36,583 nucleotides of DNA from Eubacteriales bacterium (GTDB lineage: Bacteria > Bacillota > Clostridia > Lachnospirales > Lachnospiraceae). The stretch is taken from contig JAUNPU010000032.1 in assembly GCA_030536555.1 (NCBI GenBank), positions 1 through 36,583 on the forward strand, given 5' to 3'. Of this stretch, positions 1-7,205 are shown in pieces. How positions within the stretch are numbered: the stretch's first letter is position 1; each line of letters starts with the position of its first letter. Below the pieces are notes generated by a model, which did no database searches, was not told where the DNA came from, and saw only the letters and a program-made list of their open reading frames with translations. A program made the translations under genes and the position numbers.

Positions 1-7
1 CACGCCT

Positions 8-103
8 GACCGGCTGTCCAGAACCTTTGCCGCACGCCGGGCTGACTGTCCAAAACCTTCGCTGGATGACGGACCGGCTGTCCAAAATCCCTGCTACCCG
101 TCA
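8..103. repeat. 32-bp tandem repeat, 3 imperfect copies
   Basis: Three imperfect 32-bp units lie just downstream of the ABC permease stop. Their shared core CTGTCCARAA recurs at positions 14, 46 and 78. The units differ at several bases, so this is an old or slowly turning-over minisatellite. A short direct duplication of GCTATCAT follows at about 119-136. No convincing gene is seen in positions 1-145. Confidence 0.7.
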
Positions 104-145
104 GACTGCTCATTCACCGCTATCATCCGCTATCATACAATCCTC

Positions 146-1039
146 CTACCTCCCCTTCCCCGGCCGCAGCACCTGCACTGCAATCCAGATGAACAGCGCC
201 GTCAGCGTCAGCTGCACCGCGATGCTGCACTGGAGCCAGCTCTGGCTCACCAGGGTCGGTTCGTGGACACCGAACCAGTGCGCCGCATTGGCGAGGGCCG
301 GTTCCTGCCCGGTCAGGTTCACCATGGCTACCAGGAAGGTCGCCGCCGGATTCACCAGCAGCAGATAGAGCAGCCCGCCGGAGGTGCCCTGCGCCACGCT
401 CTGACCGAAGGACACCAGATAGCTGCCCCTGTGCATCTGGCTCATGGACACGGCAAACAGGTTGACGCCGTAGGTGCCGATCACCACAATCGCCATCATG
501 CCGTAGGCGACCACCGTGGAGAGGGTTGATTTCTTAAACAGGGCGGAGCAGCACAGTCCCATGCTTCCCACGAACAGCGCCGCCACCACATAGCAGAACA
601 GCAGCATGCAGATGTCCCGGACGGTCACGCCGCCGTAGACAAATACCATGGAAATGATGGGGAAGCTGGATATGATCATCAGGAACATGGTGCTTAGGGA
701 CGCCGCCAGCTTGCCAAATACAATCTCCGACGGGGTCATCTGGGTGGTGAGCATCAGTTCCAGAGTCTGCCGCTCCCGCTCGCCGCTGATGCTGCCCGCC
801 GTGATCGCCGGCATGATGAATATGAGCATCATGAATTCCAGCACCGCCACGAACACATATAAGTCCAAAAAGCTGGTGTACTGGATCTCCGCGGTCAGCC
901 GCACGGTCGCCAGGGTGGAGTACATGTTGAGCAGCGCCACCAGTGCCAGAATCCCGTTGAACACCAGCAGCACCAGCGCCAGCCGGAAGCTGCGGGCGCT
1001 GACCATGGTCTCCCGCTTATAGACCGGATTCATCCTCAT
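146..1039 (-). CDS. ABC-2 type transporter permease
   Basis: The 297-residue integral membrane protein is predicted to be the membrane subunit of an ABC exporter-like complex. Hydrophobic segments lie near residues 18-40, 60-82, 109-136, 143-168, 172-195 and 265-290, the six-helix layout of ABC-2 permeases. The cytosolic stretch SGERERQTLELMLTTQM (about 85-101) matches the conserved E-R-x-x-G/Q-T-L-E-x-L element after helix 2. Its start overlaps the end of the ATPase gene by 23 bp, which indicates translational coupling, and it is the last gene of the regulator-kinase-GldG-like-ATPase operon visible here. A second in-frame ATG lies six bases downstream, but a GGTGG ribosome site favours the first. 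The substrate is unknown. Confidence 0.85.
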   Translation of the reverse strand: MRMNPVYKRETMVSARSFRLALVLLVFNGILALVALLNMYSTLATVRLTAEIQYTSFLDLYVFVAVLEFMMLIFIMPAITAGSISGERERQTLELMLTTQMTPSEIVFGKLAASLSTMFLMIISSFPIISMVFVYGGVTVRDICMLLFCYVVAALFVGSMGLCCSALFKKSTLSTVVAYGMMAIVVIGTYGVNLFAVSMSQMHRGSYLVSFGQSVAQGTSGGLLYLLLVNPAATFLVAMVNLTGQEPALANAAHWFGVHEPTLVSQSWLQCSIAVQLTLTALFIWIAVQVLRPGKGR

Positions 1040-1979
1040 AGGACAACACCACCCTTTCTTTCTCGTGATTGGTTATCTGCATAAATACGGCTTCCAGATT
1101 GCCCGGCTCCCGGTAGAAGCCCCGCACCGGCACCCCAGCCCGAACAAGCCCCGCCAGAAGTCCGCTCTCCTCCTCCGCCGTTCCCGTAAATCCCACCATA
1201 ATTTCCTGATCCTTCACGGTGATGGTCTGCACCAGCGGATGCTCCTTCAGCAGGCGGATTGCCTCGCTCAGCTTCCCGTGGACCGTGATGATCACCGGCT
1301 TGGAGGTGTGGATGCGCTCCGTGATCTCCTCGATGCTGCCGCTGATGATCATTTTCCCGGCGTCAATGATGCCGATGTCCGTACACAGCTCCGACAAATC
1401 CTCCAGCAGGTGGGAGCTGATCAGGATCGTCTTCCCCTGCTCGCTCAGTTCCCGCACCACATCGCGGAACTCCACTCGGGTCCGCGGGTCCAGCCCCGCC
1501 GTTGGCTCATCCATGATCAGCAGCGCCGGGTCGTGAATCAGCGCTCGCGCCAGGCAGAGCCGCTGCTTCATGCCCCTGGACAGTCCGTCCACGTAGAAGT
1601 CCTCCTTGTCCTCAAGGCCCACCTGTGCCAGCAGGGTCCGGCACCGCTTGCGCAGCTTCAGCCCCTCCAGCCGGTAGCAGGAGGCGAAAAATTCCATATA
1701 TTCGGACACCTTCAGGTTGTCGTAGACCCCGAAATGATCCGGCACGTAGCCGATTTTCTCCTTCAGCCGGTACGGCTCCCGCACCGCGTCAATCCCGTCA
1801 ATGAGCACCGACCCGCTGTCCGGCAAGAGCAGCCCGGTCATGATTTTGATGGTGGTAGTCTTGCCTGCGCCATTGGGCCCCACAAATCCATACAGGGAGC
1901 CGGCTTCAATCTTCATATCCAGACCGTCCAGCGCATGGTAATTGCCGTAGGTCTTCTGCAAACTGGTGATATTCAGCAT
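1017..1979 (-). CDS. ABC transporter ATP-binding protein
   Basis: The 320-residue ATPase subunit has Walker A GPNGAGKTT (34-42), signature LSRGMKQRL (133-141), Walker B LLIMDEP (about 153-159) and an H-loop in ILISSHLLEDL. The ~100-residue C-terminal extension after the nucleotide-binding domain is typical of ABC-2/GldA/CcmA-type ATPases. It should energise the permease that overlaps its 3' end. Its ATG overlaps the stop of the preceding large membrane gene (TAATG), so the three genes are probably made in a fixed ratio. Association with a two-component system resembles drug- or envelope-stress-responsive exporters, but the cargo cannot be read from the sequence. Confidence 0.92.
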   Translation of the reverse strand: MLNITSLQKTYGNYHALDGLDMKIEAGSLYGFVGPNGAGKTTTIKIMTGLLLPDSGSVLIDGIDAVREPYRLKEKIGYVPDHFGVYDNLKVSEYMEFFASCYRLEGLKLRKRCRTLLAQVGLEDKEDFYVDGLSRGMKQRLCLARALIHDPALLIMDEPTAGLDPRTRVEFRDVVRELSEQGKTILISSHLLEDLSELCTDIGIIDAGKMIISGSIEEITERIHTSKPVIITVHGKLSEAIRLLKEHPLVQTITVKDQEIMVGFTGTAEEESGLLAGLVRAGVPVRGFYREPGNLEAVFMQITNHEKERVVLSYEDESGL

Positions 1980-4600
1980 TATCGTTCCCTCCCTGCTGCC
2001 ATCGGCATCGGAAGCTGAATGGCGTTGTAGCTTCCGGTTCCGTCGTACACATAGCGAACCGTCAGCGTATTGCCCGGTGACAGATACGGGCGCAGCTCCT
2101 CAAGCTTCAGCGTCTGGTCCGCCAGCTCCATCTTGTCGTAATTGCCGGTTCTATAATTATAGAAGTAAATATTTCCGGTAAATGCCTCGATATAACCGCT
2201 CTGGCTGGTCTCAGCAAATTCCTCGGACACCGGCTCAAAGGTCAGGCTCTCCACCGTAATGTCGCTGCCCAGCTGATACTCCAGCGTCAGCGGCTCCGTG
2301 CCGCTCATGGAATTGGTGGTAAGGTCATAGCTTCCGCTGACCACCGTCGGCTCCTTCATCAGCACCGACCGGTACAGGAAGCTGTCCTGAGAGGCATTGA
2401 CCGCCACCGAGGAGGTCAGCATAGTCAGCCCGTAGGTCTCCGCGGAAGGACTCTGCAAGAACTGGCTCTCCTCCTTCTCCATACTGAAGGCGATCACCCG
2501 GCCGTCCGCCGTATAGCCTGACATATAGTTGTCCATGTAGAAATTCAGCATATTGGAGCGCTCCATGGCAAGAAGGAAATCCCGGTCGTTGATATTTTTG
2601 TTGCTGTAGGTGCCCTGGCCGGTGATCCGGTCCGCCACCACATAGCTGCTTCCCAGCGGATACCGCAGAAGCTCAAAATCCTCCAGATTCTTCGTCTCCC
2701 CCGGCTCCATCCGGTCCAGCTGCACCATATTGCCGTACAGAAGCAGGGTCGCCTTCTCCAGCGGAAATGGAAACTGGTTGGTGATGGTACCGCTGATCTT
2801 CCCCTCAAAGTAGTCCACCTCGCCGGTGATTCCCACCTTCTCCGTATTGTCGGACTTGCGCTCCAGCCGGAAGTAGCGGGGCGCGAAGGACACAATATTC
2901 TGCCCTCGCACCGTCATTTCCTCCTCACTGCGGGAAATGGCGATCTGATACGGCTCATCGCCGGTAAATACCGGCACCTCGGATGTCTCGTAAAGGTAGC
3001 TGCGGGTGATCGGCAGAATGGTGTACTCCGGATTCAGCGCCACCTCGTAGGGCCGGTTGTAGGGATTGCGGATATTTAAGTAGGTGGTGTCCATCACATA
3101 TTCGTCGGACACGTCCTGAATGGTCGCGTAGGTGTAAAATGTGGACTTGAACCGGGTTGTGGTGCCCATCACGTAGATCAGCGCCGCGAAGGCCAGGGAC
3201 AGCATCACCACGCCCTTCCGGTAATACATCTGCAGCTCCCGGCTGCGGAGGAACACATAAAGCCCCGGTCCCAGAATCAGCAGGTACACCAGAATCACCA
3301 CCACGTACACCATCAGGTTCGGCAGCTTATCCACATCCCCCGTATTGATCAGGCTCTGCACTGACCAGAACTTGCTGGAATTGCCGCTGTAGACCACCTC
3401 CGCCAGCCGGTTGATCCGGGATTCCCCCAGAAGACTGGTCAGCATAAAGTCCACGTAGCCATTATTTGCCTCGCAAAAGGACGATATGTCACCCATGTCA
3501 AATGCCGTCACCGCGATCAGCCCGCTCTGCTTCGCCGCAGCCGTCATCAGCGGAAAGCCGCTGCTGGAAATGATCACGTTGCCGCCGTGCAGGGGAACGT
3601 CCACACAGGGAACCGCCAGCATGCCGCTGCCCGGCTCATCCACCATGTATGCCTCGCCTAAGTCGATGTGGCGCACCGACGGCGCACCGTAGGAATCATC
3701 CAGAAGCTCCGGCGCGAAGCGACCCAGGGTGTCGTCCACTGACATGCCTGTGCCCAGAATCAGCACGCCGCCGTTATGTACCCAGTCCATGATGGCGCCG
3801 GTCTGCTGCTCCGACAGACGGCGCAGCTTGAACTTGTTGACCACCAGCACATCCAGCATGGAAAGTCCGATCTCGTCCTCCGGAAAATCCTCCTCCGTCA
3901 GCTCGAAGCTTCTGGTCCGCAGCGTGCTGTAGCTGACGCCGATTCCGTCCAGATACTGAAGCTTCCACGCCTCATCCGACAGCACCCCCACGAACAGATC
4001 CGGCACGTCCCGGCTGACCGCCAGCTTCAGCCGCCTGGCAATCACCACACTGCCGCTCCGGTCCACCAGGGACAGAAACAGCTGGTCCGCGTTGCTTCCC
4101 AGCGGAATATAATACCGGCTCTGAAACTCTCCCAGGGGCTCCGCCGCCACCGGATACTCATACTGATACACGGTCCCGTCCGACTCCATGGACTTGACGA
4201 TCAGGGTGCCGTCAATGGCAGTCTCCTGATTGTTGCCGATGGTGACGGTCAGCGGCAGATAGCGGCCGCCCTTCGCCATATTGTCAAATCCATACTCCGC
4301 CTCCATGGTGACCGGACCGGTGGGAGACTCGGCGGGCGGTGCCGCGGGGCGCACCAGGTTCGCCGACGGCGTGCCCGACATCGCACTGGCTTGCACCAGC
4401 CCCGCCGACGGTGTGCCCGGCGCCGCGATGGTCTGCACCAGATCCACTGACGATGCCCCCGGCGCAGCGATAGCCTGCACCAGCCCCGTCAACGATGCCC
4501 CCGGCGCCGCGATGGCCTGCCCACTCATAATGAAACCACAAAAGAGAAGGACTGCCATCAGCGCAGCAATCCCTCTCCCCAGTGATCTGACAATTCTCAT
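1979..4600 (-). CDS. Large secreted/membrane ABC-associated protein (GldG-like layout)
   Basis: The 873-residue protein has an N-terminal signal-like segment (about 9-30), four 14-residue repeats (29-84), a beta-rich extracytoplasmic part and a GATase1/GldG-like alpha/beta stretch with DVLVVNKFKLRRL and MDWVHNGGVLILGTG (about 250-285). Two transmembrane helices follow (about 429-451 and 463-479), then a large C-terminal domain. It lies between the kinase and the ABC ATPase, with 5 bp to the kinase stop and a 1-bp overlap with the ATPase start. I infer that it is an accessory subunit of this ABC complex, as GldG is to GldA/GldF. No catalytic nucleophile motif is evident, so a structural or ligand-binding role is more likely than an enzyme. 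Confidence 0.75.
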   Translation of the reverse strand: MRIVRSLGRGIAALMAVLLFCGFIMSGQAIAAPGASLTGLVQAIAAPGASSVDLVQTIAAPGTPSAGLVQASAMSGTPSANLVRPAAPPAESPTGPVTMEAEYGFDNMAKGGRYLPLTVTIGNNQETAIDGTLIVKSMESDGTVYQYEYPVAAEPLGEFQSRYYIPLGSNADQLFLSLVDRSGSVVIARRLKLAVSRDVPDLFVGVLSDEAWKLQYLDGIGVSYSTLRTRSFELTEEDFPEDEIGLSMLDVLVVNKFKLRRLSEQQTGAIMDWVHNGGVLILGTGMSVDDTLGRFAPELLDDSYGAPSVRHIDLGEAYMVDEPGSGMLAVPCVDVPLHGGNVIISSSGFPLMTAAAKQSGLIAVTAFDMGDISSFCEANNGYVDFMLTSLLGESRINRLAEVVYSGNSSKFWSVQSLINTGDVDKLPNLMVYVVVILVYLLILGPGLYVFLRSRELQMYYRKGVVMLSLAFAALIYVMGTTTRFKSTFYTYATIQDVSDEYVMDTTYLNIRNPYNRPYEVALNPEYTILPITRSYLYETSEVPVFTGDEPYQIAISRSEEEMTVRGQNIVSFAPRYFRLERKSDNTEKVGITGEVDYFEGKISGTITNQFPFPLEKATLLLYGNMVQLDRMEPGETKNLEDFELLRYPLGSSYVVADRITGQGTYSNKNINDRDFLLAMERSNMLNFYMDNYMSGYTADGRVIAFSMEKEESQFLQSPSAETYGLTMLTSSVAVNASQDSFLYRSVLMKEPTVVSGSYDLTTNSMSGTEPLTLEYQLGSDITVESLTFEPVSEEFAETSQSGYIEAFTGNIYFYNYRTGNYDKMELADQTLKLEELRPYLSPGNTLTVRYVYDGTGSYNAIQLPMPMAAGRER
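4349..4516 (-). repeat. 42-bp in-frame minisatellite, 4 copies
   Basis: Four 42-bp units encode 14-residue repeats at residues 29-84 of the large ABC-associated protein: AIAAPGASLTGLVQ, AIAAPGASSVDLVQ, TIAAPGTPSAGLVQ and ASAMSGTPSANLVR. The first two copies are most alike and the last is most diverged, a gradient expected from expansion at one end. The unit is a multiple of three, so copy-number change would keep the frame. The repeat begins at the likely signal-peptide cleavage region, so it would form a flexible Ala/Gly/Pro-rich linker outside the membrane. Confidence 0.9.
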
Positions 4601-4605
4601 ATCAC

Positions 4606-5751
4606 TTACCCCAGCTTTCCAAAATTTTCCCGGTTGACGTCGAAGTCAACCTGCAGCGTCACGGTAAATACAGTACCATTCAAATCACTCTTCACAGTCA
4701 CAGTGCCACCGTGCATGTCTACGATATTTTTCACAATCGCAAGCCCCAGCCCGGTGCCGCCTGTGTTGGTGGACCGCGACTGCTCCACACGGTAGAACTT
4801 GTCAAATATCAGCGGAAGCTCCTCCGCCGGAATCACGTAACCGTAGTTGGTCACCGACACCTGCACTGTCTCGCTTCCCGCATTCACCTTCACCAGCACC
4901 CGCTTGCCGTCCGCGCCGTACTTGATAGCATTGCCGATCAGGTTATCGAACAGCCGCGCCAGCAGATTGCCGTCCGCCGTGATGACCTTGGCAGGCACAT
5001 TGCTCTGCAGCTCGTAGGACAGCCCCTTGTCCGCAAAGTTCGGGTACGCCTCCTCCAAAAGCTGACTGAGCAGCTTGATCAGGTCCACCTTTGACACATG
5101 CATGGACAGCTTCCCGTGATTCAGCTTGGTAAATCCAAACAAATCCTCGATCAGCTTCTCCAGCCGTTTCGCCTTGCCGTAGGCGATATCTATGTACTTC
5201 TTCTGCATCTCCGGCGGCAGTGTCACCTTGCCCGACAGCAGCTCCAGATAGCCGATAATGGAGGTCAGCGGCGTCCGCAGATCGTGCGCCACGTTGGTAA
5301 TCAGCTCATTTTTCGTCCGCTCCGACTCCCGCTCCTTGTCCATAAGGCGGCGGATGTCCTCCACCATCTTGTTCAGGTTCTCCGCCATGGAGGAGAATTC
5401 ATCGTCTCCGATGACCTCCACGCTGGTGTTCAGGTCCCCCTCAGAAATATTCTGAATGGCGTCGGAAATCCGGCTGATATAGGCAATGGACTTCTCCTGC
5501 AGAATCAGAAATGTCACCGAGAAGATCAGAATTCCCACCAGCACGTATCCCAGCACAATCACCACGTCCGACTCCCGCACCAGCGCCATCAGCGCGCTGT
5601 CCCACTGAGCCTCCGCCGCGTAACCGGCAAGCATGGACAGGTTCGTCACCAGAAATACCTCCACCAGACAGGTCACCAGCATGCTGTATATGATGTTGGT
5701 GATCACCCGGGTGTGGTAGCGGTGGCTCAGGTCAGTTCTGTTATTTTTCAA
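4606..5751 (-). CDS. Sensor histidine kinase of the ABC-module operon
   Basis: The 381-residue membrane kinase has transmembrane helices at about 14-38 and 64-84, with only a ~25-residue external loop between them. HAMP (about 85-140), HisKA with the phospho-accepting His156 in ITNVAHDLRTPLTS, and HATPase with N-box DNLIGNAIKYG and G-box GGTGLGLAIVKNIV follow. The very short sensor loop is typical of intramembrane-sensing or VanS-like kinases that respond with an ABC partner. Translation appears to begin at a TTG that overlaps the regulator gene by 11 bp, with an AGGA site 7 bases upstream; no in-frame ATG precedes the first helix. The adjacent response regulator is the obvious partner. Confidence 0.9.
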   Translation of the reverse strand: MKNNRTDLSHRYHTRVITNIIYSMLVTCLVEVFLVTNLSMLAGYAAEAQWDSALMALVRESDVVIVLGYVLVGILIFSVTFLILQEKSIAYISRISDAIQNISEGDLNTSVEVIGDDEFSSMAENLNKMVEDIRRLMDKERESERTKNELITNVAHDLRTPLTSIIGYLELLSGKVTLPPEMQKKYIDIAYGKAKRLEKLIEDLFGFTKLNHGKLSMHVSKVDLIKLLSQLLEEAYPNFADKGLSYELQSNVPAKVITADGNLLARLFDNLIGNAIKYGADGKRVLVKVNAGSETVQVSVTNYGYVIPAEELPLIFDKFYRVEQSRSTNTGGTGLGLAIVKNIVDMHGGTVTVKSDLNGTVFTVTLQVDFDVNRENFGKLG

Positions 5752-6445
5752 TTTTGTATCCTACCCCCCACACTGTGGTGATGATCTTGTCCTGACGCTC
5801 GTCTTCCTTCATCTTGCCGCGCAGACGACGGATATGTACCATAACGGTGTTGTTCGCCTCATACACCTTCTCATTCCATACCTTCTCAAAGATCTCATCG
5901 GTGCTGAACACCTTGCCCGGGTTGGACGCCAGCAGGTACAGAATGTCGAACTCGATAGGAGTCAGCTTCACTTCCTCATCATACACCGTCACCTTGTGAT
6001 TGTCCTTGTTGATGGTCAGCCCGCGGATGCTGATCTCGTTGCGCACACTCTCATGCACATTGCTGTTGGGATTGAACTGGGTGTAGCGGCGAAGCTGAGA
6101 CTTCACCCGCGCCGTCAGCTCCAGCGGATTGAACGGCTTCACCACATAGTCATCCGCGCCGGTTCCCAGCCCTAGAATCTTATCCAGATCCGTGGACTTG
6201 GCGCTCAACATGATAATCGGAATATTGTTGGTCTCCCGAATCTTCTTGCACATCTCCAGCCCGTTCATCCCCGGCATCATAATGTCCAGCAGGCAAAGGT
6301 GAATGTCCTCCTTATCCAGAATGTCCAGCCCCTCCTGCGCATTGGAAGCCTTGAATACTTTATATCCATCGCTGACCAGATAGATCTCCACCAGATCCGC
6401 GATCTCCTGCTCGTCGTCTACTACCAGAATATTGGTTTCTGCCAT
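5741..6445 (-). CDS. OmpR/PhoB-family response regulator (VanR-like)
   Basis: The 234-residue regulator has a receiver domain with the acidic pair D10/D11, phospho-acceptor D54 (LLDIMMPG) and K103 (VVKPF). A winged-helix DNA-binding domain occupies about 135-234 and ends in TTVWGVGYKIEK. The open frame extends upstream to 6694, but the ATG at 6445 is chosen because AGGAGG sits 7 bases before it and the upstream translation is low-complexity. The regulator leads the operon with the kinase, the GldG-like protein and the ABC genes. Its 760-bp upstream region contains palindromic repeats and three direct TTTATGT-AAAC-like boxes that could include its own sites. Confidence 0.93.
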   Translation of the reverse strand: MAETNILVVDDEQEIADLVEIYLVSDGYKVFKASNAQEGLDILDKEDIHLCLLDIMMPGMNGLEMCKKIRETNNIPIIMLSAKSTDLDKILGLGTGADDYVVKPFNPLELTARVKSQLRRYTQFNPNSNVHESVRNEISIRGLTINKDNHKVTVYDEEVKLTPIEFDILYLLASNPGKVFSTDEIFEKVWNEKVYEANNTVMVHIRRLRGKMKEDERQDKIITTVWGVGYKIEK

Positions 6446-6591
6446 AATGGTTTCCTCCTCCTGTAATCTTACCATATGAATTAGTTTAACATAAAATATC
6501 CCTTTATGCCTTACTTTTTTATTACAAAAATGGAAGGAAATGTGCCGGAGGCGGCAGAAGATGCGAGGGGAGAGGGAGGGGGGGTGGGGAG

Positions 6592-6651
6592 TTTCGCTTC
6601 TCCTGTCGGCGTCTTCCTTCTCCTGCTGGCGTTTTCCTTCTCCTGAGCTGG
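6592..6651. repeat. 20-bp tandem repeat, 3 copies
   Basis: The core CTTCTCCTG recurs every 20 bp at 6597, 6617 and 6637, within units ending in GGCG or CTGG. It lies about 150 bp upstream of the response regulator start, next to a G-rich run. No coding role is evident. Confidence 0.75.
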
Positions 6652-6666
6652 GGCTTTCGCCACCCT

Positions 6667-6940
6667 TTTGGACAATAAACAAGAAAATCGCCAAAAATTA
6701 TCCAAACTTTCCTCGCATGCATGAATTTCATGGTCTAATCGGTTGACATAAAGCAAGTTTTGGATAATTTTCTTCAAATCAGCCTTTAATTATCCAAAAT
6801 CCCCAGATTTTTGGATAATTTTTCATAAAATCAGCTTTTATTGTCCAATTAGTTTACATAAAGCCGAAAAATCAAGTTGTCCCACACGGTTTTGGACAAT
6901 TTTTAAGAATTTTGCCAATAATTGTCCAAAACCGTGGGAC
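6667..6940. repeat. Hairpin-repeat array 1: four TTGGAYAA palindromes
   Basis: Four separate palindromes share the arms TTGGAYAAT and ATTRTCCAA: 6667-6706, 6758-6799, 6811-6848 and 6879-6940. The second has perfect 11-bp arms, TTTTGGATAAT and ATTATCCAAAA. The fourth extends to about 21 bp per arm (GTCCCAC..GGTTTTGGACAATT against its complement, with a 2-base bulge). Three of the loops contain AAATC in the same orientation. There is no T-run directly after most of them, so they are not simple terminators. The same family recurs at 19540-19802. Confidence 0.85.
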
Positions 6941-6989
6941 AGGTCTCATCAGGCGCCGATTTCCTGCCAGGTACCCGCGCTACAGGTAG

Positions 6990-7030
6990 AAAAAAGCGAA
7001 AGCAGCCTCTTCTTCCGCCGCTTTCGCTTT
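6990..7030 (-). terminator. Terminator of the ppx-ppk operon
   Basis: Read on minus, an 11-bp stem AAAGCGAAAGC / GCTTTCGCTTT closes a 16-base loop and is followed by a run of T. It lies about 175 bp beyond the ppk stop, so the tandem repeat at 7043-7182 is transcribed as 3' untranslated RNA. Confidence 0.85.
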
Positions 7031-7042
7031 CCATATTTTATA

Positions 7043-7182
7043 TATGCGGCTTCGCCGCTAAGCTTCCCGCGCATCACGCCGCTTTCCTGCCACAGTTTCC
7101 ACCGCGTCACGGTCTCTCTATGCGGCTTCGCCGCTAAGCTTCCCGCGCATCACACCGCTTTCCTGCCACAGCTTCCACCGCG
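7043..7182. repeat. 76-bp tandem duplication in the ppk 3' region
   Basis: Two copies of a 64-bp segment begin at 7043 and 7119 with a period of 76, and differ at only two positions. Each copy opens with the small hairpin GCGGCTTCGCCGC. The segment lies between the ppk stop and the operon terminator. Confidence 0.88.
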
Positions 7183-7205
7183 CCGCGCATCTCATCTCAC
7201 ACTCT

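Larger units (their letters stand above)
6446..7205. other. Gene-free intergenic region with hairpin and tandem repeats
   Basis: No convincing gene lies in these 760 bp between the regulator start and the ppk stop. From left to right there is the regulator leader, a G-rich run (6567-6589: four G tracts of 3-7) that could form a G-quadruplex on plus, a 20-bp repeat, four palindromic hairpins, the ppx-ppk terminator, and a 76-bp repeat in the ppk 3' untranslated region. Three similar boxes of the form AATTAGTTTACATAAAG lie at 6479-6495, 6736-6754 and 6847-6864. Open frames here consist of repeat-derived residues and lack ribosome sites. Confidence 0.75.

Noticed and set aside
6567..6589. G-quadruplex as a regulatory element
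   Set aside because: The G tracts fit the pattern, but such runs are common in GC-rich intergenic repeats and there is no further support.
6511..6777. 88-residue minus-strand frame upstream of the response regulator
   Set aside because: Mostly translation of the 20-bp repeat and G-rich run, no ribosome site, and overlapping hairpins.
6667..6940. CRISPR array
   Set aside because: Units are palindromes with similar loops and irregular spacing; there are no identical direct repeats with unique spacers and no cas genes.
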